Positions 20,758-32,500 of a stretch of DNA of 64,000 nt are shown in pieces. The DNA is from Amorphophallus konjac (Eukaryota; Streptophyta; Magnoliopsida; Alismatales; Araceae). The stretch covers positions 1 through 64,000 of the forward strand of contig JAHNEJ010001807.1 in NCBI GenBank assembly GCA_022559845.1, read 5' to 3'. The translations under genes and the position numbers were made by a program. The stretch's first letter is position 1. Every line of letters starts with the position of its first letter. The notes beneath the pieces were generated by a model. That model was not told where the DNA came from, did no database searches, and worked only from the letters and a program-made list of their open reading frames with translations.

Positions 20758-23700
20758 ATGATGTAAAAGTTTACATTAGTGATTTCAATGATAAGTACAG
20801 AACTCTATATATGAAGAAATCTACAATTAATTATTAGTTAGTTATAAATATAACCAAATGATACATACTAATTAAGAGTATGGACCCAAACTGGGCCAGT
20901 GCCCATCTCCAAACAATTTGACATTAAACGTGGTACGCAGATAGGACAGATAGTCTTCATAGCGCATTGAACCTGAATAGTTCTCCCAGTACATGCGTAC
21001 GTAGTATTCATACTGCTGCGAACCTTGTGCGTACACGACCTCTACTGGCGCAGCTGCGGCATAAGGATATTGATACGATGGGAAAAATGAACTACTGTTA
21101 TCTGAGTCGCCATGATACATCGGCTGTTGCGGCCATGACCGTCCATACGAGCTTCCAGATCCCTGGGAGTCATGTGTGCTCATGCTCTCAAAATCAGACA
21201 ACATGCCTTGATAGCTGGTACTGTCTGCAACCGAACTTCCATAGTAGGGATCCCAATGATCAGCTGCCCGTCCCTGCCGTGGAGCACCGTGGTCCTCATC
21301 TTGCGTGGCATGTGTGAAGTGCTGCTCCTCTGTCCATGCGGCATGTTGACGGCCCCCACGACCTCTACTATGACCACTGTTGTACTCTCTGCCACCAGCA
21401 CTAGTATCCTCACCACGACTCCGTTGACCACCTTCACCACCGCCACCTCCATGGGATGAAGACCCTGTCGGTGTACTATCATCATCGGAGTCATGACTCC
21501 CACTGATGCGGGGCTCAACAGAGGGCTCGGGAGTGTCGTCATCTGCATTGGGATCTAATGTCTCCATGTCTGCAATATCTATCGGATTTAATGGTGGTCC
21601 CTTGTCCTTCTTGCTGGTGAATAATGTGGTCCATGATGATTTTTTCTTCTGTGGAGCAGGGGGCGGCTTACCTGCTGTATGTTGTGTCCCTCTAGATGCC
21701 TGAGAAGCAGAAGCCTGCTTAGATAATTTTTTAACTTACTTTCTATTGTGTAAGTCTGTACGTATACCTGAGACGACTGATTGGGTGCCTTAGATGTTGA
21801 GCGTCGTGGCGCAGCAGACTGAGATGGTTGTTTCGATGCTACCGAAGACTACACAATTGAAAGAAGAATATATTCAATAACCAATGAATTACATATTAAC
21901 AAATGTAGAAATGACAATATAATTTCACCTCTCTAAATGAGGAACTCCCCCTAGCCTCTCTTGAAGTGGATAACCTTCTTGGTTCCGCAGATATTGAATG
22001 CCGCGGTGCAGCAACTCGGGACCACTGTTCTCCCGCAATGTTGTCATTTGTCGGACCGACCTGCAACCATAGGGTCATCATCATACATCAATATATGACT
22101 ACGCTATCTAATGAAATTTGCGATTCGATTTTCATGTTTTAATTCACCTGAGGTGGCTCTTGACGCTCAATTGATGGAGGTTGCATCAATCGCTCCCATG
22201 CTGTATCATCGTACGCATACGATGTGTCTCCACCCCCAATGACGAGGTCTTCATCTAAATTAACTTCATCATCACGTCCCGTTGCTGACTCGTCACCACC
22301 CAAATGCACATGGGTGTCATCTCCCTCCCCCACTGCCCCTTGTACAGCTGATGCGAGAAAAGTATTAGGCCGTGGTGTCTCGCCAGGTTCTTCAGCCTCC
22401 TCGTCGAATTCTGCCTCACCACGCTCGGTTGTGGCTCTTGCAACCCATGCTACCATAGGGTCATCATCGTCTCGCAAGTACACAACATCCGTTGGGTCGT
22501 AATCTCCATCTCCTCTCCTTGTATCCATTTGCACATGCCGGACCTTTAGCCTCATGTTGTAATGAATATACACCATTTTGTCTAGCCTGCGGTGTGTCAG
22601 CCTATTCCTCAGCTTAGTATGCAAGAAGGAGAACGTCGACCAATTCCGCTCACACCCACTCGACAAGGATGTTTGCGATAGAACTCTCATTGCGATCTTC
22701 CTTAATACGGGTGCACTTGTGCCGTAATTTAGCCACCACTCAGCTGTGCTTAAGACATATCACGTACAATATAATAATTAGATGTAAAAATTACTTCTCG
22801 AGATATAGAAGGTACATTGTGAAGACACATTACCTGGGTCGAGTCTGTCACGACTGGCCATGGCATTAGGTGTCGCAAATGAACCAATTACCTCTCTAAA
22901 TATTTTCATCTGCATTATCAAAAAATATGAAGTGTGTATTTCATTTAATATTGTCAATGTTAAAATATCCAAGTATACCTCATTCAACGCATCAGCAGCA
23001 TCTGTTGGGGTGAAAGACAATCGGTCTACCACAATGTTGACCGATTCTATCAACGTATCGTCATAAGCAAGGCCCCGAGCATATTGGAAGGCCGGATGTA
23101 GATAGTACGCTGCAATCGTAAGACAATGAATTACATATCAGTATCAACTGAAAATCACAGCTCATTGATTGGACGAGAATGTAAGTGTTTACCTGCCATG
23201 TGAAGATCGCGGCTCATTTGTCTGTCCCATCTGTCCTCCATAATCTCTATAATGGTGGGTCCATATTTTTTGGACGTTGTAAGGATCTTCCGCTTGGCAG
23301 CTTCTATTTTGCTGTACACCAACCCCATGGTTGGTACTCTATCCCCATCCATACATCGCAGTACCTCATACAGTGGCTCTATCAATGACACTAATACCTT
23401 CACTCTATCCCAAAAATTCGAGGTGTTGACAATCCCCTCGACCTCCGCCCCTTCACGTGAAGCAGCAAAAGAGGAACTCAGCCAGGTCTCACCTCTAAAC
23501 ATTTGCTTCAACCCATCATTGTGCTTCAGTAGGCTCTGCAATGCGATGTAGTTGGTGGCAAATCGTGTGATGCCAGGCCTCAACAGTTCGCCGCCACAAT
23601 GCTCCCTCATCCATGCCAATACAAGTGTGTGGTTGTAGATATATTTCGTGATTTTTTGTGCCATCTCGACCACAGATTTTACCATACGAAGCTGTCCAAT

Positions 23701-23929
23701 CTCTTTCAGCATCAGATCTACACAATGTGCTGCACAAGGGATCCAGAAAATGTGCCGTTTTTTCTTTATTAGCTCCTCCCCAGCCTTCTTATAGTTCGAC
23801 CCATTATCATTCACCACTTGCACAATGTACTCCTCCTCAAACTCAGTCATCACTTGCTCCATCAATGACAAAATATATGTGTGACTGTGAATTTGACCAG
23901 ACGCATCCACTGATTTATGAAAGAATACC

Positions 23930-26577
23930 TGTAACGACCCGAGAATCCGATTACCGGGAAGGCCCGATAACCCGAGACTCGCACCGCCACCCACGAGCCC
24001 GAAGACTCGGAAGGGTTAAAAGGATGGTGTGGAAACTACACAAGCATCACAAATAATTGCAGAAATTAAACAGTTATGATATTAAGCAGGAAATGAATTA
24101 ACATTTTACATGGTCCTCAATAAAATAACAACAACAGCAACAGTAGTCCACGACTAGTACAGTGACAAGAAAGAAAAGTACAGCTACACGGGGCATCCCC
24201 CGGCTCTGACCTCTGGCACTACCTCTGGGCACCCGCACCACGCTTCCGCTGCGTTCCTGACGCGCTCCCCGAAGGTGGCGCCTCACCTGAAACACGGTGA
24301 AAACACGCAGGGAATGAGTCTCGGAACAAGACTCAGTAGGGATCACTCGAACCCTACCTCGTAAAACGAGAAACCACTACCCTAACGGTAGGAAGGTACC
24401 TCGGAAAGGAAAGCCCTGTACTCTACAGAACTAGACCTTAACGGCACGCAAACCGACACACGTGCCACGGTACGAGAAGACCGAAACTCAACGGTCGAAC
24501 CGTCAAAACCCGAAGGTCGGAAACACACGACTGACAGTCTGACACTCCGTACTCAACAGGAGTACCACCCACTAGAAGCACAGCCGGTAGCGTCCCCTGA
24601 CGTCTTACACCGCACCGCAGGTGAACCGCCTGACATGGTAGGTCCTACCCGAGGCGCAAACACCGTACAAGTAACTACAACAAGTGACTAGCTGGGGTCA
24701 CGCCCGTCGACGTGGGTCCAACCGCCCCCAACCACGTGTGCACACACAGACCGCGCGTCCCTGGTCTGGCCCTCTGACCGGTTTTCCCCTCAGCCGGACT
24801 CTGGCTGCAAGACGTGGGGCCCAACGGTAACCGGTCCACAAACCGTCTCTAAAGGTCAGCCCGTACACCACTCCCTGGTGCGACTAGCACACGCGTACTA
24901 GTAGGCTACGACTAGTGGAGGGTCACAGAAGGAGTAGACTCTCAAGTCTCGGAAAACAACGGTGCAACTGCAGGTACGAGGAACGCTCCTTGTACCAACA
25001 CCGACGCACGGTGACCAGCTGACAACAACATCTCCCGGTACACTCTGTACGACGAGAGACACACCGACGCAACCCGTACCCTTGAACGGTCCACACTGGG
25101 CCGCTCAGGGATGTGCGGTCACACAGGGACCGCACAAGGGTTAGAACGGTCATATCAGGACCGTTCCACCCAGGGTCCAAACGACAGATAAACGGCCAAC
25201 ACAGGACCGTTCAAACAGATGTGCGGCCAACTCTTGACCGCACGTGGGTGAGGAACGGTCACCTCCTGGCCGCTCGTCTCCCAACGGTAAAAAGCCTGGA
25301 CGGTTAGTCCTTAGCCGCACTTGGGGAAGGGCGGCTACGGCTTAGCCGTTCAGGTGTTGTGCGGTCAGGGCCAGACCGCACATCCAACCATAGCGCTAGG
25401 GGATGTACGGCCAGCACCTGGCCGTGCAAGGGGTTATGCGGTCAGCTCCTGGCCGCACATCCCAGAGCACTGCACAACGGTCACAACCAACGGTCAAAAC
25501 CCTTGGGGTTGGGCGGTAGCTGTGGGGCCGCACATTAGGATATGCGGTCCCACGATAGACCGCCCAAGCCCACTGCGCGCCAAGCCTCACCCAAAGCGCG
25601 CCGAGCCGATGAACGGTCCGAACGGAACCGCATAGGGGTTGTGCGGCCACTGGTTCGACCGCACATCGCTCACCGGCGAGAAAATGGCGAACCTCACCGG
25701 AATCGCCCAATCGGCCTCAAAACAAACCCCACGGAGGGGGAAATGGCGAGAGAAGAACCCCCAAGCCCCCTAGCATGCTCCTACGCCCTTAAACCGTGAA
25801 ATCGGGGCTCAAAACGATGGATCGGACGAACTCACCCCGCGGCATGATCGACCCTTCCCGGCTCAAAATAAACCCCTCTCGACCTCGTCTCGAGCTGAAA
25901 CTCACGGGGAAGGAAGACATGAGGCTAAGGAACGTCACCCTACCTCCGGTCCGCGACGAAACGCTCCGATCCGAGCTCGAAGTCGCGAAGAACGCCGCTA
26001 GAATCTCGCCTCTCCACGCCTCCCACGCTCGCCGTATGCCCGCACGATCGCCACCACGTCACCCACGTCCTCGCGCCGTCGCACCGCCGAAGTCTGCAGC
26101 CGGAACGGGGGTCGGCACGGTCGAACGGGAGAGAAGGAGGGAGAGAGCCGGCCACGGTCGCGTGAGGGAGAGAGAGGAAGGAAGAAGAAGAAAAGAGAAA
26201 AGAAGAAAAAAGAAAAGAAAAGAAAATGGGAATATATAGAAAATCCGATTTTTCGGAAAGATACCGAAAATTAGAAAAATACATTTCCGGAATCCTCGGA
26301 ACGCACCGATCGCAACGGTACCACTCGTGCCTCGGGGAACTGCCCGGTTCGCCCGCAGCGAGCGTCCGAAGAGAAAAGCCGAAACACACACCGGGAATCG
26401 GAAAACACACGCGGAAAAAGCCACGGAACGCCTCCGGGCCTCCGAAACGACTCCGGATCGCGCCGATCCGAACACGAAAGATGTCCGAAACGAAATTTCG
26501 GACACAACGGAGCCGGACACTCCGAAAACTAGATCCGGGACCCACGAAGAAGGATCCGAAAGGTCCGGGATATTACA
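23930..26577 (-). mobile_element. Solo LTR (2.6 kb) nested in the hAT-1 transposase
   Basis: Plus-strand ends are TGTAACGACCCGAG and CGGGATATTACA. It matches the solo LTR at 15697-18583 in reverse: both share the CCGATA/ACTCG block with ggctcggaagggytaaaagg near one end. On the minus strand a short U3, a TATATA (about 26235) and a CT-rich leader occur. Flanks are ATACC and GCACC, so the target duplication is diverged (three of five), but the transposase alignment runs codon for codon across the site. The interior 25100-25665 is a dense hairpin array. Confidence 0.8.
25100..25665. repeat. Array of about eleven short inverted repeats in LTR leader
   Basis: Units such as tgtgcggtcacacagggacc with GCACA at 25104, aacggtcatatcaggaccgt at 25146, and gtgcggtcagggccagaccg at 25357 recur every 30-70 bp. 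Each has 7-9 bp arms (GCGGTC...GACCGC or ACGGTC...GACCGT) and a 6-10 nt loop. They lie on the transcribed side of the presumed TATA box. Confidence 0.8.
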
Positions 26578-27574
26578 GCACCTATCTGTCACAATAAACA
26601 AGGAGGTTGATCAGGCTAGATTTTGTGGTACATGACCATCCATCACACATCAGTGTGACTCCGTACTTTGTCCATTTCTGCTTGAATGAGTCAATGTAAC
26701 TCTTGATCTCAGCAACTTGTTCATCAAGATATACGCCAGCCAATTGTCTCGCTGTAGGTGGCCGCACGTGTAGCCCAAGGACCTGTGCTTCCTGAAACAT
26801 TGGCTTGTAGTAAGGGCTATTAGCTGCATTGAAAGGCAGACCCGCGTGGTGCCACCATTTTGCAACAGCCTGACCAAGTTTCCATTTAGGTCCCTTCTGG
26901 CCATATGCATCGTCCATCCTCGTTTGCTTGCCATGCTCTCGGGATAGGGCACCGGGCTCCACATCTTCAATGTTGATCGATTGTGTCTTTTTTCTTTGTG
27001 TCCCCGAGTCACCAGTCAATAAACTCCTTATGCTTCGTGGTTGTCGAGTCGTAGATGAACCACCACTCCCCGATGCTCCGGTCGTCGCCGCCTCGCGACT
27101 ACGAACTCTAGTCTCCTCGGGATGTCTTGACTATTCCCTGCTCTGACGTACTGCCTCACGAAACTCGGCTTCGTATGGATCGTTCACAGTGACATACACA
27201 TTAGCCTGCTCAGTACGTGCTTGTTCGTCTTCGTCACTGGGTGTCCATGCACATTCCTCCTCGTTGCCGCCGCTTGCTATTCCGCTCACTGCCGCTTGAT
27301 CCCTTTTCTTCTTTTTTTCCTTTTCTTGCATCTCAGCTCTCTTCTCCCGCAGGTGCCTAGCCATTGCAAGTTTCACATCTCTAGGCACATGGGTACACCC
27401 AGCAACCTCAGAGTATCCTGCCCCGGCTCCTCCTGCCAAATGCTTCTTCAACCGAGACACCCCTCCTCCCCGGTGTTCTATTTTACAATAGTTACAACGC
27501 CAACACCTACGGTTGCCATCCAACAAAACTCCGTGTGACCACCCAATATCATTTGTTCGTTCCGTATGAGCCAT

Positions 27575-28295
27575 AGAGTGCTATCTCCTAAAATTAAGAA
27601 ATTCAAATTATGAAAATATATTATTTCCCATCTACAACTAACAGTGAACATAATTTCATTATTTGCGTACCATGCAAGACTAAATTCAATATTTAATACA
27701 TATTAATATAATTTAGTTCAAAATAATATCATTATTTCTATAACATACATATAAGGTTAATATTTATAATTAATACATATACATTAACTTTAAAATTATT
27801 TATCACTAATTAGATATTTAAAATTACATCTCCAATTAAATTACATGACACATATAAATTATAAACATCTCTAAATAATTTACATTATACATATAAATTA
27901 ATTTTATAATTTTTTATAAAATATTCAACACTAAATTTATATTTACATTAAATCAAATTACATTATGTAATTAAATTAACTAATATACATTATGCATTTA
28001 AAAATATTTTACATCTACAACTAATAATGATATTAATATCAGTATTTCTACAATATGCATGAATTGAATAACACATCAAAAAATAAATTTATTTCTACAA
28101 CATGAATTAAATATTATTTATATTAATTCTACAAAATGAATTAAATATTACATCATCAAAATGATATTTATATAACATCAATTAAACAAAAATTATATTA
28201 TTTATATAACATGAATTAAATAATACATTAATAATAATATTAAATAATATAGTAAAATATTTCCTATATTTTTTAGATTAAAAAAACCAAAAAAA
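27575..28295. other. AT-rich 5' flank of hAT-1 transposase, no gene seen
   Basis: Strongly AT-rich DNA with many aattaaat/acatataaat runs and no supported ORF. It presumably holds the transposase promoter. Confidence 0.5.
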
Positions 28296-28790
28296 ATAAA
28301 CAACCCTCCCCCCCTCACCCTCCCCGCCCCCCACCGGAGGTGGCGGCGGCGGTGCAGACGCCCCCCTCCCCCTCTCACCCTCCCCCTCTCACGGTGCAGA
28401 CGCCCCCCCCCTCCTCACCCTCCCCGCCCCCCCACCGGCGGCGGTGCTCTCACGGTGCCAGTGCGACGCCCCCCCTCCCCCTCTCACGGTGCCAGTGCGA
28501 CGCCCGCAGACGCCCCCCTCCCCCTCTCACGGTGCCCACGCCCCCCTCCCCCTCTCACCCTCCCCCACCTCCCTCCCCGCGGCCAGATCCGGCGGCGGTG
28601 CCAGTGCAGAGCCCCCCCCACCTCACCGTCCCCCACCCCCGCGGTGGCAGACGGCCCCCCTTCCCCCTCTCACGGTGCCCACGCCCCCCCTCCCTCCCCG
28701 CCCCCCCACCGGCGGCGGTGCCAGTGCAGACGCCCCCCCCTCACCCTCCCCCACCCCCCCTCCTCACCCTAAAACAAAACATTAGGGCAC
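28296..28790. repeat. C-rich degenerate tandem repeat
   Basis: Repeats of cgcccccctccccctctcac with ggtgc spacers. They generate Pro/Ser-rich frames on the plus strand that are low complexity, not genes. Confidence 0.8.
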
Positions 28791-28904
28791 CTACCTCTGC
28801 TCGCCGGTCGTCGCCGCCGCCCGATGCCGTCCGCCGCCGTCCGCCGCCGCTTTGCACCGCCCACACCCGCCGGCCACCGCCTTCAAGCCGCTGCGGATGC
28901 CAGA

Positions 28905-29120
28905 CCCGCCCGCACCCCGGCCCACTAAATGGGCGACCCGGCACGTACGCGCCGTCCCGCACGAACCACACCGGGCCCGCCTCGACCCGCTCCGGTACGC
29001 GGCGGGACGCACGTGACCATGCGGTCCAGTGCGTCCCGTCCACGACCCCCGGCCCGTGCGACCCGGCGCCCGCGTGGGTCGGGTCGGGTCGTACGGGTCG
29101 GGGCGGGACGGTAAACCTTG
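28905..29120. repeat. hAT-1 right subterminal array and inverted repeat
   Basis: Many gacccg/cgggtc motifs end in gacggtaaaccttg, the right inverted repeat, followed directly by the gttagagt target duplication. Confidence 0.8.
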
Positions 29121-29128
29121 GTTAGAGT

Positions 29129-29563
29129 TGATCTCATTTTGATAGGAAGGGTATAACCATATTTCTTGATAATATTAGGGATACTTATAATAACATTTTA
29201 AAAGCACTAGTATATATAAATAGTTTATAGGCGTATATATTAAAAAAGCGCTATTATTAATTTATTAGCAGAACTGAGTTTTGTAAGAGGGTGACCCCGG
29301 CGCCGGTGCCTCATGTCTGGGGAACGGATTAAATGACTTCCTAATGGGAGGGGTCACAGGACTTCCCGTAGGTGTGGCCGTAAGATACTGACGCCACCGT
29401 CGGTGTCAACGGCGTCATCTTTAACCCTTCCTCACGAATGTAGAAGTCTAGGCGACTCCTATGCGAAAGTTCCATCAGCCTTAGGTTGCCGAGCGCCTAC
29501 GCCTCCGTCCCCGACGTCTCCTCTACTCTTCCAAATCTCTCTCTCTGGGAAAGCAAGGGGGTA
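29129..29563 (+). promoter_or_regulatory. AXR1 upstream region
   Basis: About 435 bp between hAT-1 and the AXR1 ATG. A tatatataaatag motif sits at about 29210 and a CT-rich stretch just before the ATG (29520-29550), typical of plant 5' leaders. No start site can be assigned. With hAT-1 inserted here, any more distal promoter sequence is displaced by 9.4 kb. Confidence 0.4.
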
Positions 29564-32500
29564 ATGGCAGCAGAGCGGAAGACCAAGTACGACCGCCAGC
29601 TTAGGTATCTACGCCGCAAGGCTTCCCCTCGGCCCCCTCCTCGATGCTCAAGTCTCCCTCCGTTGTTCTCGTCTTTGCCGGAGACGAATGTGCTCGACCC
29701 TTGCCCTCTGCAAGCCTCTCGTTCTCCGGGGCCTCCATACTTGTGTCTGCACTTCACAGTGCTCCCCTCTTGGTTCCATGGTGGATTGCTTACACTGGTA
29801 GCATGCTGCAGCCTGCAGTCGACGTGATATGTCGTGCCGATTTCTTCAGAACACCATGGAAATGTTCGTTTGTTTGGTGATCACTAGGCAACTGGGTAAG
29901 CTGGGTCATGAGGGAAGGGCGAGGGAAGGGAGAGACCACTAGAGACTAGGTTTTGGGTTGGTTTAGAAGTTAGACAAGAACACTGTTGATTGATTTGTTG
30001 GTTGCGTGGTATTCCAGGTAAATCTTTACTCGGCCATGTGAAATGGAACGATTTTAGCTTGGAACGGCCAATTTGTGCACGCTTTAGTTGTAACTTGTAA
30101 ATCCGTATTCGATTTGATGCACATGTAATTGCGGCCTGGAGTTCGTATTACCGTCCATTTTTTCATGCTTGACCCTTCTCTGTGCCACTCACATATAGTG
30201 TCTGTTCAACAACTATCTTGTCAAGTCTAGATGACCCACTGACCCAGGGATCAATTTCACATTCTTCAGACTCCATTGTCCCTTGGTTAGAACCCATAGA
30301 ATCATATAACTGCAATGATGGACGAATGCATAGATCTGTATCATGGTATCTTATCTACTAAAACAACCGTAGTACATGAAGTGGCCGCAATAAAAGTATA
30401 AAACTGATAGAAGTCTTGAACCGCTAGCTTCATGTGTTATTTTCCGTTCAAATTTTTTCCCTTAAAATGGTTATATTTTTGTCATATCATTGGCTTTGTT
30501 TTAGTTCAAGAGGTTTGTCAATAAAAGTCTGGATAGTATGTTATATTGTGTGTTCTCTGTTTTTGTAATCATGTGCAGGATTTGGGGTGAGCAAGGGCAG
30601 GCTGCACTTGAAAAAGCCAACGTGTGTTTACTTAATTGTGGCCCCACTGGGAGTGAAACCTTGAAAAACCTTGTTCTTGGTGGCATTGGATGCATCACAG
30701 TTGTTGATGGCTCTAAAGTTGAGATTGGCGACCTTGGAAATAATTTTATGGGTTTGTTCCTTCCCAGACACTTGCTTTCTCTTCCTGGTATTATTTTTTT
30801 TTAATGTCCACTGATGGACCTTCCGATAAGGTTAGTGAGTCAACAAAGTGTTGGACAATCAAAGGCAAAATGTGTGTGCAACTTTCTGCAAGAATTAAAT
30901 GATGCTGTTAAGGCTAAGTTCATAGAGGAGTCTCCCGAGACTTTGATAGAGACAAGGCCATCGTTTTTTGCTCAATTCACATTGGTGATAGCAACCCAGG
31001 TACTATAACTTTCAATGCTGATGACTAGCATGTTTTGCTTGAGTATTTACCTTTTTAAAGCTTTTGTGAAGGATAAGATACAAGTTTTTTAATTAGTATT
31101 TAGATTAGAATGTGCATTCAATTTGAAACTCTTTGTTTCGGTCAAAATAAGCGAAGCCCAAACTAATGCAAAATGTTCTATATTTCTATGTTCATTACTT
31201 GGGCCACTCAATGGGCACCGTGACCTATAAAAAATTGAAAGCTCAATTAAGTCAATTGGAGAATTAAAACATCAAAATTTATGTTAAAGTTGCAATACCT
31301 TTTGTGTTATTCTTGTTGGGCTCTGGCCATACAGGGTCTGTATTCTCTGATCAAAACTGTTATTTTCTCCTTTCAAACTGACAGCTGGTGGAAAATTCAT
31401 TGTTGAAGATGGATAAGATCTGTAGGCAGGCAAATGTGATGTTGGTAGTTGCTCGATCTTATGGCCTTACTGGGCTTGTTAGAATCAGCTTGAAGGTATT
31501 TTTACAGTCCTACCATTAAAACATTATTATGCTCATGTACATTACAACCAAGTATACATTGATTCCTGTTTTTAAAAAGGTTTCTGTGCATGGCAGGAGC
31601 ACAATGTAATAGAGTCAAAGCCCGAGCATTTTCTAGATGATCTTCGACTTCACAATCCTTGGCCTGAGCTTAAGCAGTAGGTCCTCATGAGTTTCAATGT
31701 GCTTTATCTGCGTAAATAAAGATCATGATTCTGGTTTTCTTTCTCTCTCTCTCTCTCTTTTATTTTTTTCTTATTGTTAAATAGCATTATCATTCCTGGA
31801 TTTCTAGACATTCTATATCTGCTTCGTTCTTTTTGATCGTTGATTCTAAATTTTCATTAGATTTGCAAAGACCATTGACTTAAATGTGACGGATCCTGTG
31901 GTCCACAAGCACACTCCATACATTGTCATTCTCATCAATGTTGCCGAGGAATGGGCTAATGCACATGGTGGACACTTGCCAGCAACTAGGGATGAGAAAA
32001 AACAGTTCAAGGTCATAGCCAGCCAGGCTCATTTATTGTTCTGTTTGGTATTGCTTATGCTTTTTACAGAATCACTTATTCTTTTTTCAAAACAGGACCT
32101 TATAAAAGCCCATATGCTTGATTTAGATGAAGAAAATTATAGAGAAGCTATGGAAGCAGCATTTAAGGTCTCTGCTTCTCAGGGAATCAGTAAGTTGATG
32201 CCTGCCAATCACTTGTTGCTTAGTGGGTTTGTACTAATAAGACAATTAGTCACCTCTGCATGATCTTGCATAATGAAATTTTTTTTTTGGGGGAAGGTGA
32301 CCAATGGCCACAATTCACTGAAGAACAACAGAAAATAGTTTACTTAATGAGAGTGATTTTATGGTTAGAAAAACGAATAGATGTTTAATCCAGAAAAATG
32401 TGAGTGAGAGGAAGATCTATGCTGAGATTCCCCCCCTTCCCCACATATGCCCCATTTCCTAGTTCATTGCAACTCTCTATAAAATTAGAAAACAAGTTCA

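Larger units (their letters stand above)
20872..27574 (-). pseudogene. hAT-1 transposase (BED finger, DUF659, hAT dimerisation), interrupted
   Basis: Minus-strand order: BED finger (27574-27134; CNYC, KKHLAGG, VPRDVK). Then the DUF659 region in the same frame after a TAG at 27131-27133 (KWWHHAGLPFNAANSPYY, VTLMCDGWSCTTK). Then a TAG at 26582-26584, the nested solo LTR, and the catalytic core at 23929-23195 (VVNDNGSNYKKAG, IPCAAHCVDLMLKEIG, RPGITRFATNY). Short exons follow at about 23111-22980 and 22911-22836. The hAT dimerisation domain is at about 22740-22145 (LSQTSLSSGCERNWSTFSF). Finally there is a Ser/Gly/Tyr-rich tail ending at 20874. GT/AG signals bound the exons. It would cut and paste hAT ends. 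Two in-frame stops and the insertion suggest it no longer works. Confidence 0.8.
19691..29120 (-). mobile_element. hAT DNA transposon 1, complete ends, nested solo LTR inside
   Basis: The left end is CAGGGTTTGCCGACCCGTCC. The right end, read in reverse, is CAAGGTTTACCGTCCCGCCC, so the inverted repeats match at most positions. The 8-bp sequence gttagagt flanks both sides perfectly (19683-19690 and 29121-29128), as expected for hAT. Subterminal regions are packed with CGACCC/GGGTCG motifs, likely transposase-binding sites. Inside are a minus-strand BED/DUF659/hAT-dimerisation transposase and a second BED ORF. Without the 2648-bp solo LTR the element is about 6.8 kb. The right end lies about 440 bp upstream of the AXR1 start codon. 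Confidence 0.95.

Noticed and set aside
28340..29125. 261-codon Pro-rich ORF at the right end of hAT-1
   Set aside because: Produced by C-rich tandem repeats and the subterminal motif array; it overlaps the transposon end.
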